A stretch of 64,000 bases of DNA from Stieleria maiorica (GTDB lineage Bacteria > Planctomycetota > Planctomycetia > Pirellulales > Pirellulaceae): positions 8,995,121 to 9,059,120 of the forward strand of contig NZ_CP036264.1 of assembly GCF_008035925.1 (NCBI RefSeq), written 5' to 3'. Below are positions 35,007 to 42,916 of this stretch, piece after piece. Below the pieces are notes generated by a model that ran no database searches, was not told the origin of the DNA, and saw only the letters and a program-made list of their open reading frames with translations. The number at the start of each line of letters is the position of its first letter. Positions within the stretch are counted from its first letter, which is position 1. The position numbers were made by a program, and so were the translations under genes.

Positions 35007-36569
35007 CCCTCGTTGTTATACACAAATTTTTGATGATGTATTGATTCGCGAAATCGCTCAAACTGTTGCTCACAGGGAGTTCAGGTGCACGACAGGTAGC
35101 AACGGAGTGTTTGCGATGGTGAGCCAATGGGTGATTGACGAATTAGAAACGGTGGATCTTGGCGACAAGAGACGAAATGAACGACTTGCCGAAGTGCTCT
35201 CCGCCATGGCTGGTTTGCCGAGCAAGAGCATTCCTGCTGCAGTCGGCGCAGGACACAACGAAACAACGGCAGCCTACCGACTTTTTGATAACGATGCGAT
35301 CTGCTTTGAGGACATTTTAGCGCCCCATATAGATGCCTGCTATAAGCGTCTTGCTGAGCAAGAAGTTGTCATCTTGGCTCACGATACGACGGAACTGGAT
35401 TTGACGAAACCTAACACGCAAGTAGAAGGGGCCGGTCCGCTAGATGGCAGTTCACGCTACGGCGAGTTGCTTCACCCGCTGATGGCGTTCACTCCCACCG
35501 GCACGCCCTTAGGAACCGTTGCAGCGGAACTTTGGACTCGCGAGGAAGGTCCGTCAAAAGCCGATGATCGAAAGAAAGTGCCGATTGAAGAGAAGGAGTC
35601 TCTGCGATGGCTTGAAAACCACCGCGAAGCACAGTTAATCGCTAGCGAGCACCCCGAAACGCAAGTTGTCTGCGTGGCTGACAGCGAAGCGGACATCTTT
35701 GAAGTCATCGAGTGTAATTCCGATTCTCCAAAGAACTTTTGGTGGATTATTCGCAGTTGCTATGACCGTTCGATCGTTGATCAGCACGGTCGGCCATCAG
35801 GAAATCTGCATGAAAAACTCGCCGCGAGCAAAGTACGCTACACCAAAGCGATAACGATTCGTTCGCACCAACCCAAGTTAGCCTGTGACAAACGAGCACG
35901 CAATCAACCGCGAGAGGCACGCCAATGCGAACTCGAGGTGCGTGCAACGACGCTGACACTGAAGAACCCCTATCGGCCCGATCGACACCTACGGCCCACG
36001 AAAGTCAACGCGATTTGGGCTCACGAGATCGATCCGCCTGAAGGGGATACGCCTATCAGTTGGCTGTTGCTGACCAATATGCCGATTTCGAACAAGGAAG
36101 AGATTGAGCTGGTGTTGTCTTACTACTGCATTCGCTGGTTGATCGAAGTATTCTTCCGAACTCTCAAATCAGGCACTCGCATCGAAGCAAAGCGGTTTGA
36201 AAAGATCGAACGATTCGAGCGTTGTCTCGCTGTTTCGATGATCTTGGCGTGGCGAACGTTCTACAGCGTGCGGATCGGTCGCGAATGTCCAGACGTCAGC
36301 TGTGAAGCAGTATTCGTAGCCGACGAATGGCAGCCGGTATACAAGATCGTCACCGGGGAAGATCCGCCAAAGAAACCACCGACGTTGAAGGAGATCGTCC
36401 GCATGATCGCTCGGCTTGGCGGCTACATCGACCGACCACGACATGACGAGCCTGGCACCGATACGGTCATGCGCGGCATGGAACGACTCTACGACATCAG
36501 TAGTTGTTGGCGAAGCTTTGGTCCAAATGCAACCAGATCAGGGGAATGAATTGTGTATAACAACGAGGG
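35007..36569 (+). mobile_element. IS4-family insertion sequence, 1,563 bp, apparently intact
   Basis: Perfect 19-base terminal inverted repeats: CCCTCGTTGTTATACACAA at 35007-35025 and its complement at 36551-36569. Direct repeats CGTCAG flank it at 35001-35006 and 36570-36575. It contains one full-length transposase gene. Insertion took place at the exact centre of a GTGG/CCAC palindrome. The 6-base duplication is shorter than the 8-13 bases typical of IS4-family elements, so the true termini could differ by a few bases. Confidence 0.85.
35116..36549 (+). CDS. IS4-family DDE transposase
   Basis: 477 residues, ATG preceded by GGAG at 35104-35107. A Tn5/IS50-like N-terminal segment (WVIDELETVDLGDKRRNERL) is followed by the DDE core: first Asp in ILAHDTTELDL (around residue 98), second in VCVADSEADIFEV (around residue 188), and the Glu within YYCIRWLIEVFFRTLK (around residue 340), a perfect Y-(2)-R-(3)-E-(6)-K signature of the family. 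A C-terminal helical region follows. All three acidic residues and frame are intact, so the element may be active. The stop lies two bases before the right terminal repeat. Confidence 0.95.
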   Translation: MVSQWVIDELETVDLGDKRRNERLAEVLSAMAGLPSKSIPAAVGAGHNETTAAYRLFDNDAICFEDILAPHIDACYKRLAEQEVVILAHDTTELDLTKPNTQVEGAGPLDGSSRYGELLHPLMAFTPTGTPLGTVAAELWTREEGPSKADDRKKVPIEEKESLRWLENHREAQLIASEHPETQVVCVADSEADIFEVIECNSDSPKNFWWIIRSCYDRSIVDQHGRPSGNLHEKLAASKVRYTKAITIRSHQPKLACDKRARNQPREARQCELEVRATTLTLKNPYRPDRHLRPTKVNAIWAHEIDPPEGDTPISWLLLTNMPISNKEEIELVLSYYCIRWLIEVFFRTLKSGTRIEAKRFEKIERFERCLAVSMILAWRTFYSVRIGRECPDVSCEAVFVADEWQPVYKIVTGEDPPKKPPTLKEIVRMIARLGGYIDRPRHDEPGTDTVMRGMERLYDISSCWRSFGPNATRSGE

Positions 36570-36575
36570 CGTCAG

Positions 36576-36630
36576 CCACCGGGGATGGATTTCTTGGAAT
36601 GCTCAAGGCCCAGCGCAATTGGTGCCACCA
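36576..36630. repeat. Right flank of the insertion sequence
   Basis: Begins CCACCGGGGATGG, the second half of the interrupted palindrome, and ends with CAGCGCAATTGGTGCCACCA, which duplicates the opening of the right 380-bp copy that follows directly. Confidence 0.5.
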
Positions 36631-37011
36631 GCGCAATTGGTGCCACCCATCAAACTTGCGGGCAACACGCGACTGCAGCAAGTCCATGGTGCCGCCTGAA
36701 TAGTGGTTGACATCATTCGCGATTCAGCATCCGTAATTGAACGCATCGCGTCGAAATCATTGCCAGCCTTGGATGGCACCACTCGCACATGGTTTTGAAT
36801 CGCAGAGGCGCAGAGGACGCAGAGATACGGAATTGAGTGCCTCATCCTCTGCGCTCTCTGCGCCTCAGCGTTTTACTCTCTCCTCCCTGCCTTCGTCATT
36901 GACGCACCGATCTATTGCCAGCCATCAACGTGCGGCGCCCCCCCAACGCGAGACTGCTAGCAATTCCATGTGGGAGCGATTGATTCGTGGGCGGCACCAT
37001 TTGGGGTGGCT
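36631..37011. repeat. 381-bp direct repeat, right copy
   Basis: Near-identical to 34534-34912, starting GCGCAATTGGTGCCACCC and ending TTTGGGGTGGCT. The two copies lie 2.1 kb apart with the insertion sequence between them. No gene is supported inside. Confidence 0.85.
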
Positions 37012-37253
37012 CTTCCCACGGCCGGTCACCCTTCCGCAGTTGCCCTCGCCTCGCACTGTCTTTCGTTAGTGATTGATTTGGTACACTGATCTCTCGAAAG
37101 AACCGGAATGAAGTACAGGGGACCTTCACCCCACAAGATCACACCCATGTTGGGTGTACTGCACGACGAGTCGCGGCGTCGTGTTTATTGAAGTGCAGGA
37201 TCGCTCGCGGCGGACGCGTCATCCATCACGTTCCGTCGATTGAAAGACCTGCG
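37012..37253. other. Leader of the DUF1559 gene, no gene seen
   Basis: Unique sequence between the right repeat and the DUF1559 start. Contains TTGGTACACTGATC near 37078 and a short inverted pair around ACACCCATGTTGGGTGT (37140-37156). No convincing promoter or gene was identified. Confidence 0.35.
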
Positions 37254-37877
37254 ATGCGATGGAAACTCTTACTTGCGACATGCGTCACTCCGTTGCTGAT
37301 TGGTGCGGTAGTTTTGGTCCCAGATGCCCGTCGGACCGCGGCCAGGATGCGTGCCCAAGGACGATTGAGCCAGCTGCATCTGGCACTGCTGAACTATCAA
37401 ACCGTGAATGGTTTTCTTCCTGATCGAAACGTGACGGATCCAAACGGTCGTCCTCTCTTTTCTTGGGTCGGCTCAATCTTGCCGTACATTGAGCAACATG
37501 AAATTGCAAGCTCACTCGACATTTCCCAACCATGGAATTCGCCGTCAAACGAAAAATCGCTCGCGAGCGGCGAGAGATTCTGGAATTGGTACACCGAGGA
37601 CGGGTACTTCATTAGCACTTACAATGGAGCTGGTTCGATGTGGGATGCCGACGGGAATCCGCTCGGAAAACTCGCTGACTATCCCACCCATGTCGTGCTC
37701 GTCGCGACAGCTATTGATGGCGTTCACCCACTGGAACCCTTTTCCTTGTCAGAAGCGGGGCTTCGCGAAATCCTAGCAGCTGGTCACATGGCGGTGTATG
37801 TTGATGCAGATCGGATTCACGGAACGGTAACGCTTGACGGCGAGTCGATCGTCTTCGCTCGTGGCATGGTGCAATAG
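37254..37877 (+). CDS. DUF1559-like pseudopilin-type protein
   Basis: 207 residues from the ATG at 37254, with a hydrophobic N-terminal segment (LLLATCVTPLLIGAVVLV). The following LSQLHLALLNYQTVNGFLPD, FSWVGSILPYIEQHEI and WNSPSNE match the conserved DUF1559 pattern, in which a type-IV-pilin-like N-terminus precedes a globular domain. Such proteins are greatly expanded in planctomycetes and are of unknown function. The usual prepilin GFTLVE motif and the C-terminal H-x9-DG signature are not obvious, so this is a divergent member. It stands alone next to the repeat/IS region. Confidence 0.78.
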   Translation: MRWKLLLATCVTPLLIGAVVLVPDARRTAARMRAQGRLSQLHLALLNYQTVNGFLPDRNVTDPNGRPLFSWVGSILPYIEQHEIASSLDISQPWNSPSNEKSLASGERFWNWYTEDGYFISTYNGAGSMWDADGNPLGKLADYPTHVVLVATAIDGVHPLEPFSLSEAGLREILAAGHMAVYVDADRIHGTVTLDGESIVFARGMVQ

Positions 37878-37990
37878 ACGACAGTACAGTCGCGTGCACG
37901 GAGTACGCGAGTCAGGTTGTTTCGCAATTGAAGTTCATTTGCGCGTCCCGGTGACGCATTTCATTCGCTGGACAGATTGGATCGCTATTT

Positions 37991-38512
37991 ATGAATCGTC
38001 CACTCTTCGCCGTTGGCCTGTTTTCCGTGATTGGCTTTGCTCTTGCGACCAATGCAGGTCACGCTGAGGATTCAGCTTGGATCTATCCACAATCTAAGCT
38101 TTTGTCTAAGGCAGGCCCTGAAGGCGAGAAAGCTGCTTGGCCGCACGAATCCATTGATGTCCGTTCGACTGACGACACAATCGAGAAGGTCGTCGCGTAC
38201 TACGTCAAGCACTCTGGTTTCGAGCCGCCAAACTGGAAGATTCTCGGACGGGAATTTCCGCATCAGACAAAGTTGCCGGTTGGATTTTGGCTTGGCCCCG
38301 GAAAGACCAAGACCAGTGCTGCCCGGGTGACGATCACACACCATCTTCGTTCTGACCTCGCGCACGTCACTTTCCTCGTGGTTGCCGAGTCTGGCGAAAT
38401 CACATCAATCTCTGTGACTCGTGGTAAGAATGAAGATCAAACTTGGATTCAAGTGCATGAGCATTCATTCAAGAACGCGTCTCCACAGGTAGGCCAGCGA
38501 ACAAAGCCGTGA
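37991..38512 (+). CDS. Small secreted protein of unknown function
   Basis: 173 residues with a good signal peptide (MNRPLFAVGLFSVIGFALAT, cleavage after GHA). The mature part has a D-TIEKVVAYYVKHSGFE segment followed by beta-like strands (ARVTITHHLRSDLAHVTFLVVAE, ITSISVTRG). This resembles small periplasmic proteins with a short helix and beta sheet, but I cannot assign a family. It is 113 bases after the DUF1559 gene, with no obvious promoter. Confidence 0.75.
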   Translation: MNRPLFAVGLFSVIGFALATNAGHAEDSAWIYPQSKLLSKAGPEGEKAAWPHESIDVRSTDDTIEKVVAYYVKHSGFEPPNWKILGREFPHQTKLPVGFWLGPGKTKTSAARVTITHHLRSDLAHVTFLVVAESGEITSISVTRGKNEDQTWIQVHEHSFKNASPQVGQRTKP

Positions 38513-38767
38513 ACCGGTGCACTCGTTCACGCGTCAACTGAAATCAAAGCCTTTATTGACCACCTCTCCTTCCGATTCATGTCCTGCTCGACCTCCAAGG
38601 TCAGTTGCGGAGGATCCTGGTCAACGCCAGCTGACGAAGCTGAAGGGTCAGAACCCTTTGTTGCCGAATGGCCTGGTTGGGTAGGATGTCTTTGGATTCA
38701 GGTCGATTGTGCCGACGCTGCGACCTCCGAACGCTCTATGAATCTCACCAAATGCGAGGTTTGAAAC
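38513..38767. other. Intergenic region with short open frame
   Basis: A 61-codon frame (38579-38764) runs through here, but its composition (Trp, Ser and Cys rich) and lack of a ribosome-binding site do not support a gene. AAGGGTCAGAACCCTT near 38645 is a small palindrome. GAGG at 38756-38759 is the ribosome-binding site of the next gene. Confidence 0.35.
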
Positions 38768-39136
38768 ATGTTGAACGTCCAGTTAGATGAAGATCAAGGG
38801 ATCGCAATCCTGGAGCCTGATGGCGAACTGTCGAAAGAGGATTTTGAAACAGCAAGTCGGTTGATTGATCCATACATTGAAGAGCATGACGCATTAAACG
38901 GAATCATGATTCATGTTCGAACTTTTCCCGGATGGGACTCGTTCTCTTCGTTAGTGGCGCATTTAAAATTCGTCAAAGAGCATCATCAAAAAGTCGCACG
39001 GATCGCGTTCGCAACGGATTCGCCGATCGGCGGGATTGCCGCTAAGATTGCGCCTCATTTTGTCAATGCCGAGATCAAGAGATTCGCGTTCGATGAATTT
39101 GAAGCCGCGAGAACATGGATCGTGGGCGGTACTTAG
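38768..39136 (+). CDS. SpoIIAA-like (STAS-type) protein
   Basis: 122 residues with GAGG 8 bases before the ATG. The pattern matches the SpoIIAA-like/DUF3478 family: an N-terminal strand GIAILEPDGELSKEDFE, a central LNGIMIHVRTFPGWDSFSSLVAHLKFVKEHH, ARIAFATDS, and FVNAEIKRFAFDEFEAARTWI at the end. These are cytoplasmic alpha/beta proteins related to STAS anti-sigma antagonists, but the phosphorylatable serine of true antagonists is not evident and the role is unknown. Monocistronic. Confidence 0.88.
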   Translation: MLNVQLDEDQGIAILEPDGELSKEDFETASRLIDPYIEEHDALNGIMIHVRTFPGWDSFSSLVAHLKFVKEHHQKVARIAFATDSPIGGIAAKIAPHFVNAEIKRFAFDEFEAARTWIVGGT

Positions 39137-39251
39137 GGGGACAGGCTCCGAAGCCAGAATCGAATCGGCCCAGCGGATGGCAAGGCGAACCCGGGGATGA
39201 AACACAGCCTGAGATCCGTGAAATCACCACCGCTTCCATTGCCCGGGCGGG

Positions 39252-39257
39252 TATAAT
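39252..39257 (+). promoter_or_regulatory. Perfect TATAAT -10 candidate
   Basis: TATAAT at 39252-39257 lies about 125 bases before the repeat-protein start. No good -35 is found at the normal distance, so this is only a candidate. Confidence 0.3.
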
Positions 39258-39380
39258 GAGTTACTTCCCTGCCGCCCGGTGCAATTCGCGACACCGACGT
39301 GGCTTCCCACCGTCGCACCCGCCGATCAGGCCGCAGTTTCAAGCCACGGTTTTAGGCTTCTGTGAACGAGGAATTGAGCC

Positions 39381-39842
39381 ATGAGATCGATCCGGTTGGT
39401 CATCACGCTGATGATCGTTTGCCCGAGCGGCTTCCTGTGCTCGAGCGCACGGGCACAGGCGGATCCACAAAAATTCGCGGAGTATCAAGCCCGGATGCAA
39501 CAACGACGGGCCGACGCGCTGGAAATGCGGCGTCAACAACGTCTGGCCCCGCAAGCACCGACGACCAATCGGTTTCGCCCCGCACTGGACGGCTACGTCC
39601 CGCAACCGGCGCTGCGGGGTTATGTTCCCAGGCCGGCATTGCGCGGCTACGCGCCCAGGCCGGCACTTCGCGGCTACGCTCCCCGTCCGGCACTTTATGG
39701 ATGGGCACCTCAGCCCGCCCTCCGCGGTTACGTTCCCCGTCCCGCGCTGCGCGGCTATGCGCCTCAGCCCGCGCTGCGTGGGTATTCGCCCCAGCCTGCA
39801 CTGCGTCGCTACACGCCCAAACCGGCGCTTTCACCGAATTAA
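39381..39842 (+). CDS. Secreted tandem-repeat protein (PALRGYxP repeats)
   Basis: 153 residues, ATG 7 bases after GAGGAA. A signal peptide (MRSIRLVITLMIVCPSGFLC, cleavage after ARA) is followed by a Gln/Arg-rich helix (residues 27-60). Residues 67-147 are nine consecutive 9-residue repeats with consensus PALRGYxP(R/Q), then a half repeat. Most variation is in position 7 (V, A, S or T) and position 9. The repeat is rich in Pro, Tyr and Arg, with one Trp variant, so it should be extended and basic. I do not recognise a family. Another frame across the same DNA is long because the repeat has no stops, but it has no signal or ribosome-binding site. Confidence 0.82.
   Translation: MRSIRLVITLMIVCPSGFLCSSARAQADPQKFAEYQARMQQRRADALEMRRQQRLAPQAPTTNRFRPALDGYVPQPALRGYVPRPALRGYAPRPALRGYAPRPALYGWAPQPALRGYVPRPALRGYAPQPALRGYSPQPALRRYTPKPALSPN
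39579..39821 (+). repeat. 27-bp tandem repeat array, nine units
   Basis: In-frame nine-unit array encoding PALRGYxP(R/Q). Units differ mostly at third positions and in a few codons, so the protein repeat is better kept than the DNA repeat. Confidence 0.85.
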
Positions 39843-39918
39843 CATCGGCCAGTACCGTCGAGCGGATTCGCCAAGAAGAGACAGACCCCAATGGCACGGG
39901 CTTGCGTCGAAGAGAACG

Positions 39919-40004
39919 CAGTAATCGCTGGTGTTCATGCTTTAGCCGCCCACTGTCGCTGCGATCGCAGCGATCGGGAATCGCCTAAAGGCTAGACACC
40001 AACC
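39919..40004. repeat. Repeat family C, reverse copy
   Basis: Carries GCTTTAGCCGCCC, GTCGCTGCGATCGCAGCGA and CGCCTAAAGGCTAGACACCAAC, the family C hallmarks (forward: GTTGGTGTTTAGCCTTTAGGCG, then a GCTGC..GCAGC hairpin). Confidence 0.65.
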
Positions 40005-40016
40005 TTCGGGGCAGAT

Positions 40017-40085
40017 GGTTTTAGGGGCGAGGCGACTCGCCCGTTCGGATCGCCAAGTGCATGGACTCCTCGCGTCGTCCACTAC
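40017..40085. repeat. Repeat family B, copy 2
   Basis: The right arm (40063-40085) is identical over 23 bases to the right arm of copy 1 at 11696-11718; the left arm (GGGGCGAGGCGACTCGCCC) has diverged into its own palindrome. It lies just beyond the threonine synthase stop. Confidence 0.65.
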
Positions 40086-40116
40086 GACTTACTTGAATAC
40101 GGGGGCGAGCGTTGCG

Positions 40117-41484
40117 TCAGGTTGTTTTGGTGAGCCGTTTTTCGATCTCAGCTTTCACCACGTCGGCGTCGTTCGGCAGGTGGACCGCCGGGTTGGCGAA
40201 CTCGCTGGTCACTTCATCCAGCCGTGATTCGTGATAGGCGACTTTGAAGTCGGTGAACTTCAACCCGTGAGCGGTGCTGATCACGACCGTTTTGTCGTCG
40301 GAATTGATCACGCCCTTTTTGATCAGCTTGTTCAACACGGCCAGCGCGACGCCGGTGTGGGGGCAGGTGAACATGCCGGTCAGGTCGGCGTGAGCGGCCG
40401 CCGCGGCCAATTCGTTTTCGGTCGCCTGTTCCACGATCCCGTCGGTTTCCTTGATCGCCCGTTCGGCTTTGGCGTAGCTGACCGGGTCGCCGATCCGGAT
40501 GGCGTTGGCCAGTGTGTCCTGGGCCGTCACTCGAACCTTTTCTTTGAACCCCTTCTTGTAGGATTCATAAAACGGATTGGCCTTGGCGGCTTGGGCGGCA
40601 ACCAACCGGGGCATCCGGGTGACCAACCCCAGGTCCATCATCAGCCGGAATCCCTTGTGGAGCGCGCTGATGTTTCCCAGGTTGCCGACGGGGATCACGA
40701 TCCAATCGGGCACTTCCCAATCGAACTGCCGAACGATTTCGATCCCCACCGTCTTTTGGCCTTCGATCCGCAGACTGTTCATCGAATTGGCCAGGTAGAT
40801 CGAATTGTCCTGCGTCACCTCCTGGACGATCTTCATGCAGCCGTCAAAGTCGGTGTCGAGCGCCAGAACATGCGCGCCGTTGGCGACCGGCTGGATCAAC
40901 TGCGCCGTGCTGACCTTGCCCGCGGGCAGGAAAATGACCGCGGGGATGCCCGCGTAGGCGGCATAGGCGGCCAGGGCCGCGCTGGTGTCACCGGTGCTGG
41001 CACAGGCGACCGCTTTGACGGGGCTGCCCTGGGCCATCATCTGCTTGACGACGCTGACCAAGACCGTCATGCCCAGGTCCTTGAAGCTTCCGGTGTGGCT
41101 GTTGCCGCACAGCTTGATCCACAAATCCGGCACGCCCAATTGCCGCCCCAATCGCTCGGCCCAGAATAAATTCGAATTGCCTTCGAACATGCTGACGACG
41201 TTTTCGTCTTTCAGCGCCGGAATCACCCACTCCCGCATCCCCCACACGCCGCTGCCGTAAGGCCACGTCGACGTGCTGGCACGGGAATCGAAAAGTTGCT
41301 GCCACTGGTAGGGGTTCCGTTTCCGCAGCGGCTCGCGCTCGTGATGGACTTCCAGCAAACTGCCGCACGAGGGGCAGGTGTAGATCACGTCAAAGATCGA
41401 ATGCTTGGCGGAGCAACCCGCGATGCAACGAAAATAAACGGTCTGATTTTCCAGTTCCGACTTGGGCTCGACAGCAGACGACAT
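40117..41484 (-). CDS. thrC: Threonine synthase
   Basis: 455 residues. This PLP enzyme converts O-phosphohomoserine to threonine. An N-terminal zinc-ribbon-like part (FRCIAGCSAKH and YTCPSCGSLLEV) precedes the PLP fold: LWIKLCGNSHTGSFKDLGM with the Schiff-base Lys, ACASTGDTSAALAAYAAYAG, IPVGNLGNISALHKGF and GMFTCPHTGVALAVL. The start was placed at the ATG giving MSSAVEPKSE; 23 extra codons upstream lack support. It stands alone, divergent from the small HExxH gene across 100 bases. No attenuator or T-box was seen. Confidence 0.94.
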   Translation of the reverse strand: MSSAVEPKSELENQTVYFRCIAGCSAKHSIFDVIYTCPSCGSLLEVHHEREPLRKRNPYQWQQLFDSRASTSTWPYGSGVWGMREWVIPALKDENVVSMFEGNSNLFWAERLGRQLGVPDLWIKLCGNSHTGSFKDLGMTVLVSVVKQMMAQGSPVKAVACASTGDTSAALAAYAAYAGIPAVIFLPAGKVSTAQLIQPVANGAHVLALDTDFDGCMKIVQEVTQDNSIYLANSMNSLRIEGQKTVGIEIVRQFDWEVPDWIVIPVGNLGNISALHKGFRLMMDLGLVTRMPRLVAAQAAKANPFYESYKKGFKEKVRVTAQDTLANAIRIGDPVSYAKAERAIKETDGIVEQATENELAAAAAHADLTGMFTCPHTGVALAVLNKLIKKGVINSDDKTVVISTAHGLKFTDFKVAYHESRLDEVTSEFANPAVHLPNDADVVKAEIEKRLTKTT

Positions 41485-41584
41485 GAGTGATTCCCGGTAG
41501 ATTCGTGAGAAGTCCGCATTATGTCCAAATCGCCCAAATCTGGCAAAGGGCACCCGTTAATTCCCGCCATTTGAGTGTCCACCG

Positions 41585-42166
41585 TTGCGAATTATCGACA
41601 AAACCTACTCCGACCCGCTGGACCTGGTCTGGATCCACGCCGCCGCCCGAATGGGCATGCGGGTCGAACGCAGCAACCAAGTCAACGCCTCCTGGAACGG
41701 ACGCGACGTCCTAACGATCGGAACCCCGGAAACACTGGACCGAGACGATTCGCTGGCGCAGATGATCTTGCACGAGGTCTGCCACGCCCTGTGCGAGGGT
41801 CCCGATAGCGTGCACCGGCCGGACTGGGGACTGGAGAGTTTTGATCCGTCCAAGAAATTCCACGAACACGCCTGCCTGCGCGTGCAAGCCGCCCTGGCCG
41901 ACCGCCACGGGCTGCGATCCTTCTTTGCCTCGACCACCATGTTCCGATCGTACTACGACCGCTTGCCGGCCGATCCGCTGGAAGGCGGGGACGAGAAAAC
42001 CATGGCGCTGGTGCGGCCTGCCTGGCAGCGAGCCAACCACGGCCCGTGGGCCGAACCGCTTGACGACGCCCTGCGCCGCACCGCCGTCATCGCCCAAACC
42101 CTCTCGGGGCTGACGCCGAAGGATTCCCTGTGGCACGGCCAGGGAAAATCGGTGGTTCGATCCTAG
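41585..42166 (+). CDS. Small HExxH putative metalloprotein
   Basis: 193 residues starting at TTG; no ATG lies in frame nearby. A zincin-like HEVCHALCEG motif is near residue 63, followed by DWGLESFDPSKKFHEHACLRVQ, where His/Glu residues could give a third ligand. The order (HExxH, a DWG stretch, then an acidic/His helix and a C-terminal helix) is reminiscent of the EF-P hydroxylase family, but I cannot assert homology. No signal peptide, so probably cytoplasmic. The TAG stop coincides with the edge of a family C repeat. Confidence 0.78.
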   Translation: MRIIDKTYSDPLDLVWIHAAARMGMRVERSNQVNASWNGRDVLTIGTPETLDRDDSLAQMILHEVCHALCEGPDSVHRPDWGLESFDPSKKFHEHACLRVQAALADRHGLRSFFASTTMFRSYYDRLPADPLEGGDEKTMALVRPAWQRANHGPWAEPLDDALRRTAVIAQTLSGLTPKDSLWHGQGKSVVRS

Positions 42167-42240
42167 CGCACGTTGGTGTTTAGCCTTTAGGCGACTCCCC
42201 CTCGCTGCATTGTAACCGCCCGGAAGAGCCGTCGTACCCA
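42167..42240. repeat. Repeat family C, forward copy
   Basis: Starts directly after the stop of the HExxH gene: CGCACGTTGGTGTTTAGCCT, then AGGCGACTCCCCCTCGCTGC and CCGCCCGGAAGAGCCGTCGT. The remainder of the gap to 42389 holds an AAGCC/GGCTT-rich stretch and no gene. Confidence 0.7.
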
Positions 42241-42389
42241 AGCGTTGTCCCTAAACCCGTAGCGGAAGCCGCCAAGGCTTTCGACTCGAAGCAGTCCACA
42301 CGGGAAAAGCCGAAATTCTTGGCGAATTCCGCTACCACATACGCCCCTTGCCGAGCTTAAGGATAAAGCCTAGACACCAGCGCATTCGC

Positions 42390-42722
42390 TTACACCAATG
42401 TCTGCTTCGCTCCGCCCAACAGGTGAAAATGCAGATGCGGCACCTCCTGGCCTCCCGCCTCGCCGCAATTGACGACCATGTTGTAGCCATCTTTCAATCC
42501 TTCCTGTGCCGCGATCCTGGAGAGCGCGACCACACAGTGCCCGACGATCGATTCGTCTTCGTCGGACAATTCCGCCAACGACACGATCTCTTTCTTGGGG
42601 ATCACCAACACATGCACCGGCGCCTTGGGATTAATGTCGCGAAACGCCAAACAGATGTCATCTTCGTAAACGATGTCGGCGGGGATTTCGCGGTCGATGA
42701 TTTTGCTAAAGATCGATGGCAT
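42390..42722 (-). CDS. HIT-family (HINT-like) nucleotide hydrolase
   Basis: 110 residues, typical for a prokaryotic HINT protein, which hydrolyses nucleoside phosphoramidates or acyl-adenylates. Motifs: FSKIIDREIPADIVYEDD at the N-terminus, FRDINPKAPVHVLVIPKK in the middle, and the catalytic HLHFHLLGG near residue 96-104. No close functional neighbour; cytoplasmic. Confidence 0.95.
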   Translation of the reverse strand: MPSIFSKIIDREIPADIVYEDDICLAFRDINPKAPVHVLVIPKKEIVSLAELSDEDESIVGHCVVALSRIAAQEGLKDGYNMVVNCGEAGGQEVPHLHFHLLGGAKQTLV

Positions 42723-42786
42723 GGTCGTCGCGATGAAACTTGGTCGGGGAACAAAACGTGGAATTGAGGCCTGACCCGCATAGCAC

Positions 42787-42914
42787 GGGCATACGTGTTG
42801 GTGTGCAGGCTTTAGCCGCCCTCTTTCGCTGCTTTGGATACGACGGCCCTTCCGGGCGGTCGCGTGTCGCTGCGTTGCAGCGACAGGGAAATCGCCTAAA
42901 GGCTAGACACCAAC
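42787..42914. repeat. Repeat family C, long reverse copy
   Basis: Reverse-oriented full copy with TACGACGGCCCTTCCGGGCG, GTCGCTGCGTTGCAGCGAC and CGCCTAAAGGCTAGACACCAACA. It ends two bases before the TAG stop of the FtsK-like gene. Confidence 0.7.
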
Positions 42915-42916
42915 AC

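Noticed and set aside
39579..39821. Possible CRISPR array in the 27-bp repeats
   Set aside because: Units are contiguous with no spacers, in frame, and encode a regular peptide; no cas genes are nearby.
39362..39988. 208-codon frame overlapping the repeat-protein gene
   Set aside because: It is open only because the 27-bp repeat has no stops in that frame; it lacks a signal peptide and ribosome-binding site, unlike the frame from 39381.
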